Counted from the stretch's first letter, positions 16,530-26,103 are shown. The stretch: DNA of 64,000 bases from Rickettsia felis URRWXCal2 (GCA_000012145.1 CP000053.1:868001-932000); one strand, 5' to 3'. Notes: generated from the sequence alone by a model not told the origin. Program-made: numbers and translations.

Positions 16530-18188
16530 ATGAAAAAAATTCTTAAAATAATATTATTTATAACTATCTTTATTATACTCGCATATAGTGGGCTATGGTT
16601 TACTATTATGTTCTCTTTATCACACTCTATAAATCAAAAATATGCCGGTACCAACCTTAATATAGAAGAGACTGATAATAATCCTAATCAGCAATATCTT
16701 ATTAAATTTTCTAAAGTTCAGCCATATGGTTTTCCTTTTAAATTAGGTATTTCGGTAATTAATTGGCAAGAAGAGAGTATTAATAGAGTAATTGAATTTA
16801 CCACACCGATAAATATCGGTTATGATTTACTTAAGCAGAAATTATTTATAAATTTTTCCGGAGAAGCATTCGGAAAATTTAAGCCGGTTCAAAGAGGCTT
16901 TGGAGTAAGATTTTATAATGAGAACTGTATATTATCAACAAAAATACCGTTAAATTTTAAATTATTTGAAATAGTACGATCAAAAAAAGATTTATTTGAA
17001 ATTATAAATTTAATAGAAAATATTAAATTTACTTCCGGTAAAACAGAAATTTTTGACTTAGTAGATAATCAAAAATTATATGAAGAAGATCATACTATAC
17101 TTACTATGTTATTTGACAAAAGTAAGTATTATATAAGTAAACAGGATTTCCTTGATAATATACCGCAAAAATTAGAAATTTATTATGAAACCGAAATAGT
17201 AAAAAGTAACCTTGAAGATAGAATAATACCTGCCGGCTTATTATTATATAGACCCGCTTGGAATAATAATTTCAAATTTTCCGGTAATTTCTTGATTAGT
17301 ACTAGTAGTTTGCATTTTAAAGATATTGCTAAAGATTTAACAATTGAAGTTACTAATGCAAAAATAAATAGTAATAACTTTGAAAATAATATTAATTTAT
17401 TATATAAAGGTAAGTTAAACGATTTCGGCAATAATAATATTGATCTTTTGATAGATTCACAATTTAAGCTAAAACCTGGTTTTATAATAGGTTCATTAGA
17501 ATTTATAAAGAAATATTACGATAGGCAAACCTATTTGTTTAAACTTTCCGATAATAATCTATATAAAGATTTTAATAATGAACTAAGCTATATTTTAAAT
17601 AATAATAAACAATATAATTTTAGTATTTTTGAAGATAGGCAATATAATTTTAATTTAAATATTAATTTAGTTACTGAATTAAATAAATTAACTAGAGCAC
17701 AGATAAATGCTTTAAGTCTATATTCAAACGCATCGGGATTTAATATAACAAATGAAACTATAGTAAATACTCTTAAAGATTCTTACAGTAAAGGTACGAT
17801 AGTAATTAATGATTACTCTAAAATAATAGATGTTTTAAGTCTATATGTATATGGGGTAGGTGATTTTAAAAACTTATCCAAAGAGAGCAAAGAAGTATAT
17901 GGAGATGCTCTAAAATCATTTTTAAAAACTATATCCGATCACCCGAACTCATCTAATTTAATTGACGCTAGCATTGAGTATGAGTTTGATTTATCCGATT
18001 TAAACAAAGCTAAAATAGGTAATATAGATGATATAAATAAACTTATACCTTTATATTATTTATCTTTATACCAAGCAGCAGTAAAAAAAGTGAAACCCGG
18101 AGAAAACGTAAAAGAAAAAATTATGGAGTTAATTCCGAGTGTTAATCAAAAAATATTAGAGGAATGTATAGTTGATGAACCTCGTTAG
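16530..18188 (+). CDS. DUF2125-like periplasmic or exported protein
   Basis: I start at [20 protein letters not shown] (16530). The upstream ATG at 16473 lies in an RPE. A signal anchor (about residues 5-30, ending [10 protein letters not shown]) is followed by a large soluble domain of about 500 residues with alternating beta-like segments ([19 protein letters not shown]). This overall form, including an N-terminal QPYGFPF motif, resembles alphaproteobacterial DUF2125 proteins, of unknown function. Asn/Lys/Ile-rich composition is as expected at this GC content. It precedes the polyprenyl synthase with an RPE between. Confidence 0.6.
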   Translation: MKKILKIILFITIFIILAYSGLWFTIMFSLSHSINQKYAGTNLNIEETDNNPNQQYLIKFSKVQPYGFPFKLGISVINWQEESINRVIEFTTPINIGYDLLKQKLFINFSGEAFGKFKPVQRGFGVRFYNENCILSTKIPLNFKLFEIVRSKKDLFEIINLIENIKFTSGKTEIFDLVDNQKLYEEDHTILTMLFDKSKYYISKQDFLDNIPQKLEIYYETEIVKSNLEDRIIPAGLLLYRPAWNNNFKFSGNFLISTSSLHFKDIAKDLTIEVTNAKINSNNFENNINLLYKGKLNDFGNNNIDLLIDSQFKLKPGFIIGSLEFIKKYYDRQTYLFKLSDNNLYKDFNNELSYILNNNKQYNFSIFEDRQYNFNLNINLVTELNKLTRAQINALSLYSNASGFNITNETIVNTLKDSYSKGTIVINDYSKIIDVLSLYVYGVGDFKNLSKESKEVYGDALKSFLKTISDHPNSSNLIDASIEYEFDLSDLNKAKIGNIDDINKLIPLYYLSLYQAAVKKVKPGENVKEKIMELIPSVNQKILEECIVDEPR

Positions 18189-18189
18189 T

Positions 18190-18289
18190 CGTCATTGCGA
18201 GCGGTCGAAGACCGCGTGGCAATCTCGTGAAAATAGTACAAAATTTCTGAGATTGCCACGTCGAGGCTTCGCTTCTCCTTGCAATGACA
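18190..18289. repeat. RPE between the DUF2125-like gene and the polyprenyl synthase
   Basis: 100 bp with ends CGTCATTGCGAGCGG / CTCCTTGCAATGACA. It begins 2 bp after the upstream stop codon. Confidence 0.8.
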
Positions 18290-18309
18290 GAAAAATTTAA
18301 AAAAATACC

Positions 18310-19293
18310 ATGAATATTATAGTAAAAATACAGCAAGATTTAAAAGATGAAGTAACTAAGTTAAACGATTTAATCATTAGCTGTTTAAAAAGTGATGAAG
18401 AATTAATAGAAACAGTAGGTAAATATTTACTAGAGGCGGGTGGTAAAAGAATTCGTCCGCTTTTAACTATAATAACCGCTAAAATGTTTGATTATAAAGG
18501 CGATAATCATATAAAGCTCGCAAGTGCCGTTGAATTCATTCACACCGCTACATTGCTTCATGATGATGTGGTAGATGACAGCACTTTAAGAAGATTCAAA
18601 CCTACCGCTAACGTTATTTGGGGAAGTAAAACAAGTATTTTAGTGGGTGATTTCCTTTTTAGTCAGTCTTTTAAGTTAATGGTAGCTTCCGGCTCTATTA
18701 AAGCTATGAATGTTCTAGCTAAAGCTTCAGCAATTATTTCCGAAGGGGAGGTAATACAGCTGGTTAAGCTAAATGAGCGACGCATTATAACTATAGACGA
18801 ATATCAGCAAATAGTTAAATCTAAAACCGCCGAACTATTTGGAGCTTCTTGTGAAGTTGGAGCTATTATAGCAGAGCAGGTAGACCATATTTCTAAAGAT
18901 ATGCGGGACTTTGGGAAATTACTCGGAACAATATTTCAGGTTATAGATGATCTACTTGATTATTTGGGCAATGATAAACAGGTAGGCAAAAATATCGGCG
19001 ATGATTTCTTAGAAGGAAAAGTTACGTTACCGCTGATTTTTTTATATAATAAGCTAGAGCAAGATAAGCAGCTCTGGCTTGAAAATATAATTAAATGCGA
19101 TAAGCGTACTAATGATGAGTTTATTAAAGTACGTGAATTGATGATTGAACATGAAATTCATAATGAAACAGTTAGTTATTTGAGTAACTTAGAAAATGAA
19201 GCAAATAAGTTATTAAATAAAATTCCGGTTCAGAATAGTTATAAAGATTATTTATTTTCAATTATTAGATTTATTTTAGACCGTTCTTATTAA
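18310..19293 (+). CDS. ispB: Polyprenyl diphosphate synthase (octaprenyl type)
   Basis: Condenses isopentenyl diphosphate units onto an allylic primer to make the long side chain of ubiquinone. The 327-residue protein is trans-prenyltransferase length. The first Asp-rich motif is LLHDDVVDDSTLRRF (D85, D86, D89), the second is VIDDLLDYLG (D213, D214, D217), and the GGKRIRPLL substrate motif is near residue 46. The product length is not certain; octaprenyl is the most likely in this lineage. Since Rickettsia lacks its own isoprenoid precursor pathway in most species, the substrate is probably taken from the host. Confidence 0.92.
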   Translation: MNIIVKIQQDLKDEVTKLNDLIISCLKSDEELIETVGKYLLEAGGKRIRPLLTIITAKMFDYKGDNHIKLASAVEFIHTATLLHDDVVDDSTLRRFKPTANVIWGSKTSILVGDFLFSQSFKLMVASGSIKAMNVLAKASAIISEGEVIQLVKLNERRIITIDEYQQIVKSKTAELFGASCEVGAIIAEQVDHISKDMRDFGKLLGTIFQVIDDLLDYLGNDKQVGKNIGDDFLEGKVTLPLIFLYNKLEQDKQLWLENIIKCDKRTNDEFIKVRELMIEHEIHNETVSYLSNLENEANKLLNKIPVQNSYKDYLFSIIRFILDRSY

Positions 19294-19295
19294 TT

Positions 19296-19319
19296 AGTTA
19301 AGAAGAGAAAGAAAAAATA
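19296..19319. repeat. 24-bp repeat upstream of tRNA-Arg
   Basis: An exact copy of 13159-13182, placed 16 bp before the tRNA-Arg gene and just after the ispB stop. Confidence 0.4.
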
Positions 19320-19334
19320 TTAATGACAACATCC

Positions 19335-19411
19335 GCATTCGTAGCTCAGCTGGATAGAGCATTGCCCTCCGAAGGCAAAGGTCGTTGGTTCAAATCCAAT
19401 CGAATGCACCA
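19335..19411 (+). tRNA. tRNA-Arg(CCG)
   Basis: GCATTCGTAGCTCAGCTGG ... CGAATGCACCA with an encoded CCA; the acceptor stem GCATTCG/CGAATGC pairs. The anticodon loop CTCCGAA in the stem TGCC/GGCA gives CCG. The T-loop is GGTTCAAATCC. Length 77 nt. Confidence 0.95.
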
Positions 19412-19567
19412 TCACTAAATCAACTCAATATAACGGTCATGAGTATATCTTCTTCGTTAATCAGCACAAAGTTTAGCACTTGTTCGTGGAAAGCCTGATA
19501 AATTCATTTTCCATAATATAGATTATAGAACAACAAATAAAATTTTGATTTTTTAATTATTGACGAA

Positions 19568-19642
19568 TGGCTGGGACGGGAGGATTCGAACCTCCGAATG
19601 ACGATACCAAAAACCGTTGCCTTACCACTTGGCGACATCCCA
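19568..19642 (-). tRNA. tRNA-Gln(UUG)
   Basis: On the minus strand TGGGATGTCGCCAAGTGG ... CGTCCCAGCCA, with the acceptor pair TGGGATG/CGTCCCA and an encoded CCA. The anticodon loop TTTTGGT gives UUG. The T-arm is GGAGGTTCGAATCCTCC. A plus-strand frame here (GGFEPP...) is the well-known shadow of a tRNA. Confidence 0.95.
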
Positions 19643-19688
19643 ATATAGACTTTATACCAATAAATAGCGGAAACGTCAATTACAATAA

Positions 19689-21494
19689 TTATTGTAAAAA
19701 TAAATTTATTTCATTATTGAGCCAATTTCTCGCTTGCGGAGATAATAAATCATAAATTTTAGCTCTAATTTTGTTATAATATTCCTTAATATAATTTATT
19801 TCATCAATATTAAGTAGTTTCGTATCAATCAATTTACTAGCATAAGGTACTAGGCTTAAGGTTTCAAATTCAAGCCATCCGCTATTTTCTTTTACGTACA
19901 TTAAATTTTCGATCCTAATTCCGTATTTTCCTGGAATATAAAAACTCGGTTCATTAGATAAGATCATACCTGCTTGCAGCACGGTTTTATTACGAAGATT
20001 TATGCTTTGTGGTCCTTCATGGACGCTTAAGAAGCTCCCTACCCCATGACCTGTACCGTGCGGATAATCTAACATTTCTTGCCATAAATATTGCCGAGCT
20101 AGTATATCAAGATTAGCTCCTGCTATGATATTTTTTGGGAATTTTGCTTTAGCTAAAGCAATATGTCCTTTAAGTACTTGCGTATAACGCTTTTTCTGCT
20201 CATCAGTCGGCGTACCTATCACGATTGTCCTTGTTATATCGGTAGTAGCACCTTGGTACTGACCACCGGAATCAATCAGTAATATCCCCTGCCCTATAAT
20301 TTTTTTAGCATTTTCAGGAGCAGCTCTATAATGAATAATGGCACTATTTTCCTGAAATCCGCAAATAGCAGGAAAACTATCAGAAACATAGCCCTCTTGT
20401 TTGCCTCGTTGCTCCGTAAGCTTTAAACCTATAGAATGTTCGTCATTGCGAGCAGTCGAAGACTGCGTGGCAATCTCATCATATTCTCCTGAGATTGCTT
20501 CGTCGACGCTTTGCGTCTTCTCGCAATGACGAGTACTTTCCTCTAACTCAGCAAAAAACTCACATAAAGCTACTGCATCTTTAATATGAAAATCGATTGC
20601 ATGCTTAATTTCTACATCGTTCTTACAAGCTTTAAGCGTTAAGCATGGATCGGTAATTTTTTGTACTTTTTTATCAGCTATTAAGTCCATTATATGCACA
20701 GAGGCTATAATATCATCAATCAAAATATCGTCATGACTCTTTAAAATATTTTCAAATTCTTCTTCCGGTAAAATTGTTATTTCAGGACGTGCATTAATAA
20801 TTTCGGCATCAATTCTTGTAGGATCGATAAATAGATATAATTTTGTAGACGTAATGATTACTTTTGCAAACATTAAAGGTGTATAAGCAACGTCACTAGC
20901 CCGCAAATTTAGTAACCAACATATGGAAGAGCTATCGAGAATAACTAAGGCACATTGCTCATTATAATTACTAGATCCCGCGGTCAAACCGCGGGATGAC
21001 AATGCAACTTCCCGACATTTACTTATTTTATCAATATGACTAACGCCTGCAAATTTAATATTATGTAAATAAACTTTAGAGTTTGGCTCTGATGGCTGAT
21101 TATGCCAAATTTTATCAATTAAATTTCCGTTAATCTTATGAAAATTGAAGTTTAAATTTGATATGGCGGGATAAGTAAATAATTCAGGATCGTAACCTAT
21201 TTTTATATCTTTACCAAACTTAGATATCTCTTTTAAGTCAAAAATCTGAAATATTGTAGGATCAAGTTCTCTTGCTGCCTGCTCTAAATAACGTCCGTCG
21301 GTAAAAAACAATGCTGTATCTTTACATATAATAGCCATACCGTTTGAACCGGTAAAACCTGTTATATATTCAAGCCTTTTGGCATACTCAGGTACATATT
21401 CGCTCATATATTTATCGTTAGACGGAATTATATAACCGTCTATATCACATTCTGTGAATAAGCTTCTAAGTAGATTAATGCGGGTTTTTGTCAT
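19689..21494 (-). CDS. pepP: Xaa-Pro aminopeptidase (M24B) carrying RPE inserts
   Basis: Removes N-terminal residues preceding proline, using two metal ions. The 601-residue protein has the N-terminal creatinase-like domains (TGFTGSNGMAIICKDTALFFTDGRY) and the M24 pita-bread domain with metal ligands. These are Asp in LLIDSGGQYQGATTDITRTI, His in PHGTGHGVGSFLSVHEGP, Glu in LSNEPSFY and Glu in GIRIENLM. It also has the C-terminal SLVPYASKLID of the long form. Two segments are foreign: SSRGLTAGSSN (RPE near 20972) and RHCEKTQSVDEAISGEYDE... (RPE 20441-20531). Both lie away from the active site, so the enzyme is probably active. Confidence 0.92.
   Translation of the reverse strand: MTKTRINLLRSLFTECDIDGYIIPSNDKYMSEYVPEYAKRLEYITGFTGSNGMAIICKDTALFFTDGRYLEQAARELDPTIFQIFDLKEISKFGKDIKIGYDPELFTYPAISNLNFNFHKINGNLIDKIWHNQPSEPNSKVYLHNIKFAGVSHIDKISKCREVALSSRGLTAGSSNYNEQCALVILDSSSICWLLNLRASDVAYTPLMFAKVIITSTKLYLFIDPTRIDAEIINARPEITILPEEEFENILKSHDDILIDDIIASVHIMDLIADKKVQKITDPCLTLKACKNDVEIKHAIDFHIKDAVALCEFFAELEESTRHCEKTQSVDEAISGEYDEIATQSSTARNDEHSIGLKLTEQRGKQEGYVSDSFPAICGFQENSAIIHYRAAPENAKKIIGQGILLIDSGGQYQGATTDITRTIVIGTPTDEQKKRYTQVLKGHIALAKAKFPKNIIAGANLDILARQYLWQEMLDYPHGTGHGVGSFLSVHEGPQSINLRNKTVLQAGMILSNEPSFYIPGKYGIRIENLMYVKENSGWLEFETLSLVPYASKLIDTKLLNIDEINYIKEYYNKIRAKIYDLLSPQARNWLNNEINLFLQ
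20441..20531. repeat. RPE inside pepP (TCATTGCGAG family)
   Basis: 91 bp with ends CGTCATTGCGAGCAG / CTTCTCGCAATGACG, within the aminopeptidase coding frame. Confidence 0.85.
20972..20999. repeat. Short palindrome inside pepP
   Basis: ATCCCGCGGTCAAACCGCGGGATGA, the terminal palindrome of the CCCGTGG-type RPE family, encodes SSRGLTAGS within the protein. Confidence 0.7.
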
Positions 21495-21524
21495 GTTTAT
21501 AGCCCTTATGTCATTCCTAGTTCG

Positions 21525-21645
21525 ATGTCATTCCCGCGGAAGCGGGAATCCAGTAATTAAAATGTGCATATACAACAAGTTTTTAAAATTAAAAGCTCGA
21601 TTTATCTCGCTTTTTTCTAGATTCCCGCTTTCTCGGGAATGACAT
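21525..21645. repeat. RPE between pepP and the antiporter
   Basis: 121 bp with ends ATGTCATTCCCGCGGAAG / CTTTCTCGGGAATGACAT. A plus-strand frame across it is not a gene. Confidence 0.85.
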
Positions 21646-21669
21646 AAACAAGCTATGCAATGCCTCCGC

Positions 21670-22953
21670 TCATAGACGGGAATGACGTTTATACCATCCA
21701 TAATATAAAGGAATACCGAGAATAGTAAAGGAGCTAGCTATAATCAGAGTTTTAATAGGTGTTTCATAGATAACCCATACACAAAAGATAATCGATATTA
21801 TGGCTATAAGTAAATAATAATAAGAAAAATTTTCTTTTGAGCTAAAAATTACCTTTAAGAAAGCTAAGCTACAAATTAAATAGACGAATAAGAATGTTAT
21901 CGCCGAGAAATCTATTATTTGCGTAATTTGTGCGGCAAAATTATCATTTGCCGTAAAGATTAATAACGGCACAATTCCAAGGCAGCTTACAATAATTCCG
22001 TTAGTTGGAGCGTTATTGCTATTTTTCTTAGCAAAGAATTTCGGTAATAATCCGTCTTCTGCAAGCCCTAGAGCAATCTGTCCGCTAGTTAGCACCCAAG
22101 CATTGAGTGTACCTATACATATAATCGAGGCTATAACCGTAATTACACTTGACCATTTACCCCCGAATAATAATGTAGCGGCATCGGCATAAGGAGCTTT
22201 AGAGCTAATAAGTTCAGAAGCAGGGATTAATCCCATTATACCTATGCTATTGATAATATATAACACCGCCACGCAGAAAGTTCCAACTATTATGGCTTTT
22301 GGAATGGTTTTTGCCGGATCTTTTACCGCTCCTGCCGTGGTAGTTGCACACTCAACACCGATAAATCCCCAAAAAGTAAGAAGTGCAACTCTTCCCATAA
22401 TGGTTGGAATGCTTAAACTTTCTACTTCTTCAGCTATAGTTATATTATCTATATTAAAATGAGATAATGCACATAAGCCCACTACAAGCAACGGAACGAA
22501 TTTTAAGAGAGTCAAATAAAACTCTGCTTTTCCTGCTACTTCAGGACCTTTTAAATTTAAAACCGTAATAGCACCTAATAATATTATCTGTAATATTAAA
22601 TCTAAAATCGCTTGTGATTGAAAAAAAGGCGTTAGATAACCTATTGCCGAAATGACAACTATACTTGTACTGACAAAGGATATAACCCAGTAAGTGAAGC
22701 CGGTGAAGAAAGCTATTTTATCCCCGAAACTCTCTCGTACATAAACGTGCGGACCGCCTGTTTTAGGAAATTTTGCACATAAGGATGAGAATACAAGGGC
22801 TATACTCATAGCACCGAATAATGAAAGTACCCAGCCCCAAATGCTATATATACCGAACGGTGCTAAACTTAGCGGTAATATAAAAACACTAGTACCGATT
22901 TGACTGCCGGTTACTAAGGCAAAAACCGCCCAGAAACCTAATTTTTGCGACAT
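21670..22953 (-). CDS. APC-family amino acid antiporter (AdiC-like)
   Basis: A 427-residue, 12-helix amino acid-polyamine-organocation transporter. The first helix carries ALVTGSQIGTSVFILPLSLAPFG, the GSG/IG substrate-loop motif of APC antiporters. Next come FPKTGGPHVYVRESFGDKIAFFTGF and the AFxGxE-like WGFIGVECATTTAGAVKDPAKTIPKA. The best resemblance is to arginine/agmatine or putrescine antiporters such as AdiC, so uptake of a host amino acid or polyamine is likely, but the substrate is not determined. The start MSQKLGFWAV fits the family. Confidence 0.88.
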   Translation of the reverse strand: MSQKLGFWAVFALVTGSQIGTSVFILPLSLAPFGIYSIWGWVLSLFGAMSIALVFSSLCAKFPKTGGPHVYVRESFGDKIAFFTGFTYWVISFVSTSIVVISAIGYLTPFFQSQAILDLILQIILLGAITVLNLKGPEVAGKAEFYLTLLKFVPLLVVGLCALSHFNIDNITIAEEVESLSIPTIMGRVALLTFWGFIGVECATTTAGAVKDPAKTIPKAIIVGTFCVAVLYIINSIGIMGLIPASELISSKAPYADAATLLFGGKWSSVITVIASIICIGTLNAWVLTSGQIALGLAEDGLLPKFFAKKNSNNAPTNGIIVSCLGIVPLLIFTANDNFAAQITQIIDFSAITFLFVYLICSLAFLKVIFSSKENFSYYYLLIAIISIIFCVWVIYETPIKTLIIASSFTILGIPLYYGWYKRHSRL

Positions 22954-23058
22954 AATAATTTGATTTAAAGAAATAGCTTTAAAATAGCCGAAATAATGAT
23001 TTTTAGCAATAGTTAAAACTACTATAGGCTATAGGCATTGCTAACTAAAGGCAGATAT

Positions 23059-23106
23059 CGTCATTGCAAAGCCACGAAGTGGCTGCGGCAATCTAGAAAA
23101 ATAATA
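23059..23106. repeat. Half RPE (TCATTGCGAG family)
   Basis: Starts ATCGTCATTGCAAAGCCACG and keeps the GGCAATCTAGAAAAATAAT arm, but the second half is missing. Apart from this and the hairpin at 23126-23158, nothing else is seen in 22954-23168. Confidence 0.55.
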
Positions 23107-23125
23107 AAAGAATACTAATTTAACG

Positions 23126-23158
23126 CGAATAGCGAATTATTACAAAATCCGCTATTCG
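23126..23158 (-). terminator. Inverted repeat after the RelE remnant
   Basis: A 9-bp perfect stem (CGAATAGCG / CGCTATTCG) 11 bp beyond the toxin stop codon. No strong T-run; probably the old terminator of the toxin-antitoxin pair. Confidence 0.4.
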
Positions 23159-23168
23159 GTTAAAACTT

Positions 23169-23385
23169 TTACGGATGTGCCGTAATTGCTAGAATAGTGA
23201 TGTTATCTTTGTTTGGTCCGTAATGCCAAAAAATTCTATAAGCAGCAGGAGTATTATTTTCAGCATAAGCTTCAAATATTTCTTCTCCGTTATTTCCTTT
23301 AACAGATTTATATTTATAGGTATTTAAACTAGGATGACGAGGATTTGTTTGTAAATATGCTAGTGTACAGATTAGTTAATAAATT
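23169..23385 (-). pseudogene. RelE/ParE-type toxin, C-terminal remnant
   Basis: About 63 codons in one frame without a start: YLQTNPRHPSLNTYKYKSVK, then GNNGEEIFEAYAENNTPAAY, then RIFWHYGPNKDNITILAITA HP and a stop. This is the C-terminal half of a RelE-superfamily mRNase toxin. The front half is lost where an RPE (23388-23506) was inserted. It lies directly downstream of an AbrB-like antitoxin frame on the same strand. Confidence 0.7.
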
Positions 23386-23387
23386 AA

Positions 23388-23506
23388 CGTCATTGCGAGG
23401 AAAATTACGAAGTAATTCGACGAAGCAATCCAGTTAAAAATTCTGATTTACAGAATTTTTTATTATTTTTCTAGATTGCCGCGTCGCTTCGCTCCTCGCA
23501 ATGACG
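23388..23506. repeat. RPE splitting an antitoxin-toxin pair
   Basis: 119 bp with ends CGTCATTGCGAGG / CCTCGCAATGACG. It supplies the last ~24 codons of the antitoxin frame (IVIARSEATRQSRK...) and separates it from the toxin remnant. Confidence 0.85.
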
Positions 23507-23751
23507 ATATCAGTTTCTATAAATTTAACTTGTCCTTTAGCAGAATCTTTAATACCGTTATTTAATTGCACTAAAGCCTTTTTGTTATTAAATAGCCAAC
23601 TTTCTTTTAAAGGTATTTCCGTATATGGCTCTAGAATAATTTGTCCTTTTTTACTATTCACAATGACGTGAAAACTACTTACCCCTTTAGCTAATTTACC
23701 AAGTGTTATTCTTCCTTTCGTATCTGGTTTTAATATACATGCTTGGGTCAT
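23434..23751 (-). CDS. AbrB-like antitoxin with an RPE-encoded tail
   Basis: The 105-residue frame begins with a SpoVT/AbrB-like swapped-hairpin DNA-binding region, ILKPDTKGRITLGKLAKGVS, then HVIVNSKKGQIILEPYTEIP. It continues with the helix that would wrap the toxin (WLFNNKKALVQLNNGIKDSAK). The last part, IVIARSEATRQSRKIIKNSVNQNF, is RPE sequence. The matching RelE toxin is only a remnant at 23169-23385, so the pair can no longer act as a toxin-antitoxin module, though the antitoxin may still bind DNA or RelE toxins elsewhere. Confidence 0.7.
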   Translation of the reverse strand: MTQACILKPDTKGRITLGKLAKGVSSFHVIVNSKKGQIILEPYTEIPLKESWLFNNKKALVQLNNGIKDSAKGQVKFIETDIVIARSEATRQSRKIIKNSVNQNF

Positions 23752-23823
23752 ACAAATTACTTTTTATATTATAACTTATAGAATAATATATAGTGGGTAA
23801 TTAATCAAGTGGGATTAACATTA

Positions 23824-24156
23824 TTACACGTTAAAAGATTTGCCGCAGCCGCAATTAGCTTTTTCGTTAGGATTGGTGAAAGTGAATTGGGATTTGAATT
23901 TAGTCTCTACATAGTCCATTTCAGAACCTAGAATATACATTAATGCTTTTGGGTCGATTAGTATCCGTACGCCCTTTTCTTCTACTACTTCATCGAATTG
24001 ATTTTTACTATCTGCATATTCAACGTAATAAGTCTGACCGGCACAACCGCCGGCTTTAACCCCTACCCTAATACCAAAGGTAGGCTTGGCTCGTTTTTCT
24101 ATTAGCAATTTTACTTGCTTTGCAGCAGAATCGGTTAATGAAATAACATTTTTCAT
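23824..24156 (-). CDS. iscA: A-type iron-sulfur carrier (IscA/SufA-like)
   Basis: A 110-residue HesB/IscA-family protein that binds iron or Fe-S clusters and delivers them to apo-proteins. The three conserved cysteines are seen: GVKAGGCAGQTYY and the C-terminal NCGCGKSF (CxC). The start MKNVISLTDSAAKQVKLLIEKR is the usual one. It is the last gene of the isc cluster here, 3 bp after iscU. Confidence 0.93.
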   Translation of the reverse strand: MKNVISLTDSAAKQVKLLIEKRAKPTFGIRVGVKAGGCAGQTYYVEYADSKNQFDEVVEEKGVRILIDPKALMYILGSEMDYVETKFKSQFTFTNPNEKANCGCGKSFNV

Positions 24157-24159
24157 GTT

Positions 24160-24555
24160 TTAAGAGTCTTTTTTGCTTTCTTTTTTCTGTTTGTAATCGG
24201 CAATAGCTGCTTTTATTGCATCTTCAGCAAGTAGTGAGCAATGTAATTTTACCGGCGGGAGCGATAATTCTTTTGCTATCTCAGTATTTTTAATTTCTCC
24301 GGCATCATTTATCGATCTTCCTTTAACCCATTCCGTTACTAAAGAACTTGAAGCAATAGCTGAACCGCAGCCGAATGTTTTAAATTTAGCATCTGTAATA
24401 ATCCCGTCATCATCAACTTCGATTTGTAACTTCATCACGTCACCGCAAGCAGGAGCTCCAACTAGTCCTGTTCCAACATTTTTTTTCTCTTTATCAAGCG
24501 ACCCGACATTACGAGGATTTTCATAATGATCTATCACTTTTTTGCTATAAGCCAT
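24160..24555 (-). CDS. iscU: Iron-sulfur scaffold protein IscU
   Basis: Scaffold on which [2Fe-2S] clusters are assembled from IscS sulfur. The 131-residue protein has the three ligand cysteines in PACGDVMKLQ, TFGCGSAIASSS and KLHCSLLAEDA, and the conserved Asp in the CGDVM motif. A proline-valine-lysine segment (SLPPVKLHCS) corresponds to the LPPVK motif recognised by the Hsp70 HscA. The start MAYSKKVIDHYENPRNVG is canonical. It is followed by iscA after 3 bp and preceded by an RPE that separates it from iscS. Confidence 0.97.
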   Translation of the reverse strand: MAYSKKVIDHYENPRNVGSLDKEKKNVGTGLVGAPACGDVMKLQIEVDDDGIITDAKFKTFGCGSAIASSSLVTEWVKGRSINDAGEIKNTEIAKELSLPPVKLHCSLLAEDAIKAAIADYKQKKESKKDS

Positions 24556-24590
24556 TGTTATTCTCTAAAATTTGGTTTTATTTGTTTCAA

Positions 24591-24687
24591 CGTCATTGCG
24601 AGGAGCTAAGCGACGCGGCAATCTCAGGAATTTTATACTACTTAATGAGATTGCTGCGTCGGCACTATGTGCCTCCTCGCAATGACG
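24591..24687. repeat. RPE between iscS and iscU
   Basis: 97 bp with ends CGTCATTGCGAGGAG / CTCCTCGCAATGACG, inside the isc operon. It leaves both coding frames whole. Confidence 0.85.
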
Positions 24688-24691
24688 ATTT

Positions 24692-25924
24692 TTAGTGGGT
24701 AGCCCATTTAATCTTTTTTAAATCAATCCCCTCTTGCACCATTTCCCAAAGAGGACTTAATTCCCTTAATTTATCGATTTTTGAGCATATTAAATCTACT
24801 GCGTAATCAACTTCCTGCTCGGTAGTAAATCTACCTATGCCGAACCTAATCGAAGTATGGGCAAGCTCTTCACCTATTCCCATGGAACGTAAAACATATG
24901 ACGGCTCTAAAGAGGCAGAAGTACAAGCAGAACCAGAAGAAACCGCTAAATCTTTAATGGCAAGGATAATTGATTCTCCCTCTACTCCGGCAAAGCTTAG
25001 ATTTATATTGCCTTTATATCTTTGATTTTTATCACCGTTTAAATAAACTTCCGAAATTCGGTTATGTATATTATTTAAAAATCTGTCGAATAAGTAATTT
25101 ACGTGCTTAGTATCTTTTTCCATCACACTATACGCTATTTCAGCAGCCATGCCAAGCCCTACGATTAAAGGAGTCGGTAGCGTACCCGAACGCATACCTC
25201 TCTCCTGTCCACCACCGTTTATGAGTGGCGTAACACGCACACGAGGTTTTTTCCTTACATATAACGCCCCTATTCCTTTCGGACCGTAAATTTTATGCCC
25301 TGAGATACTAGCAAGATCAATATTAAACTCGTTAACGTCAATTGGAATTTTACCGAATCCTTGAGCAATATCAGAATGAAAAAAAACGCCTCTTTCACGG
25401 CAAATTTTTCCTATTTCCTTTAAAGGCTGAACAACACCTATTTCATTATTAACCGCCATAACTGAAACTAACATAGTCTGATCAGTAATAGCATTTTTTA
25501 GAGTTTCTAAATCGATTATTCCATTTGGTTTAATTGGTAAGTATGTGATTTTTATACCTTCCTGCTCTAAATGCCTGCAAGCATCAAGTACACATTTATG
25601 CTCACTAACTACTGTAATAATATGATTCTTTTTATTGCCGTAAAATTTTGCTATTCCCTTTATTGCAAGGTTATTGGATTCGGTTGCACCAGAGGTAAAA
25701 ATAATTTCTTTAGTATCTGCTCCTATTAACCTTGCTACTCTACTCCTTGCCTCTTCAACGGCGTTTTCTGCTTCCCAGCCGAAAGAATGGCTACGTGAAT
25801 GAGGATTCCCGAACTTGGTAGTAAAATATGGCAACATTGCCTCCATTACTCTTGGATCAAGCGGTGTTGTTGCCTGATAATCCATATATATAGGTAGGTT
25901 TGGATTGTTTAATTGTGGGTTCAT
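24692..25924 (-). CDS. iscS: Cysteine desulfurase IscS
   Basis: PLP enzyme that removes sulfur from cysteine for Fe-S clusters and tRNA thiolation. I start at [26 protein letters not shown] (ATG at 25924). The longer ORF from 25996 runs through RPE sequence. The PLP lysine is in [16 protein letters not shown], the active-site cysteine loop is [18 protein letters not shown], and the C-terminal [17 protein letters not shown] is the scaffold-binding end. At 410 residues it is the normal length. It lies downstream of the second desulfurase and upstream of iscU. Confidence 0.97.
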   Translation of the reverse strand: MNPQLNNPNLPIYMDYQATTPLDPRVMEAMLPYFTTKFGNPHSRSHSFGWEAENAVEEARSRVARLIGADTKEIIFTSGATESNNLAIKGIAKFYGNKKNHIITVVSEHKCVLDACRHLEQEGIKITYLPIKPNGIIDLETLKNAITDQTMLVSVMAVNNEIGVVQPLKEIGKICRERGVFFHSDIAQGFGKIPIDVNEFNIDLASISGHKIYGPKGIGALYVRKKPRVRVTPLINGGGQERGMRSGTLPTPLIVGLGMAAEIAYSVMEKDTKHVNYLFDRFLNNIHNRISEVYLNGDKNQRYKGNINLSFAGVEGESIILAIKDLAVSSGSACTSASLEPSYVLRSMGIGEELAHTSIRFGIGRFTTEQEVDYAVDLICSKIDKLRELSPLWEMVQEGIDLKKIKWATH

Positions 25925-25954
25925 ATGGTTATAAATGTTAAATAGTTTGTTTTT

Positions 25955-26053
25955 CGTCATTGCGAGAAGAATTACGTAGTAATAAGGGCGAAGCAATCTC
26001 AGGAGTATTATTTCATGAGATTGCCACGCAGCCTACGGCTGCTCGCAATGACG
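25955..26053. repeat. RPE between the two desulfurase genes
   Basis: 99 bp with ends CGTCATTGCGAGAAG / CTGCTCGCAATGACGG, ending about 50 bp before the stop of the second desulfurase gene. Confidence 0.85.
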
Positions 26054-26103
26054 GTTTGGGTATCCACGCAACAATGCCCGTTCGCAATGACGAGTTGGAA
26101 AGT

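Noticed and set aside
19567..19755. Plus-strand frame starting MAGTGGFEPPNDD
   Set aside because: Complement of the tRNA-Gln gene; this GGFEPP peptide is a common tRNA shadow.
21454..21642. 62-residue plus-strand frame
   Set aside because: Encoded by the pepP 5' end reversed and an RPE (CHSRGSGNPV).
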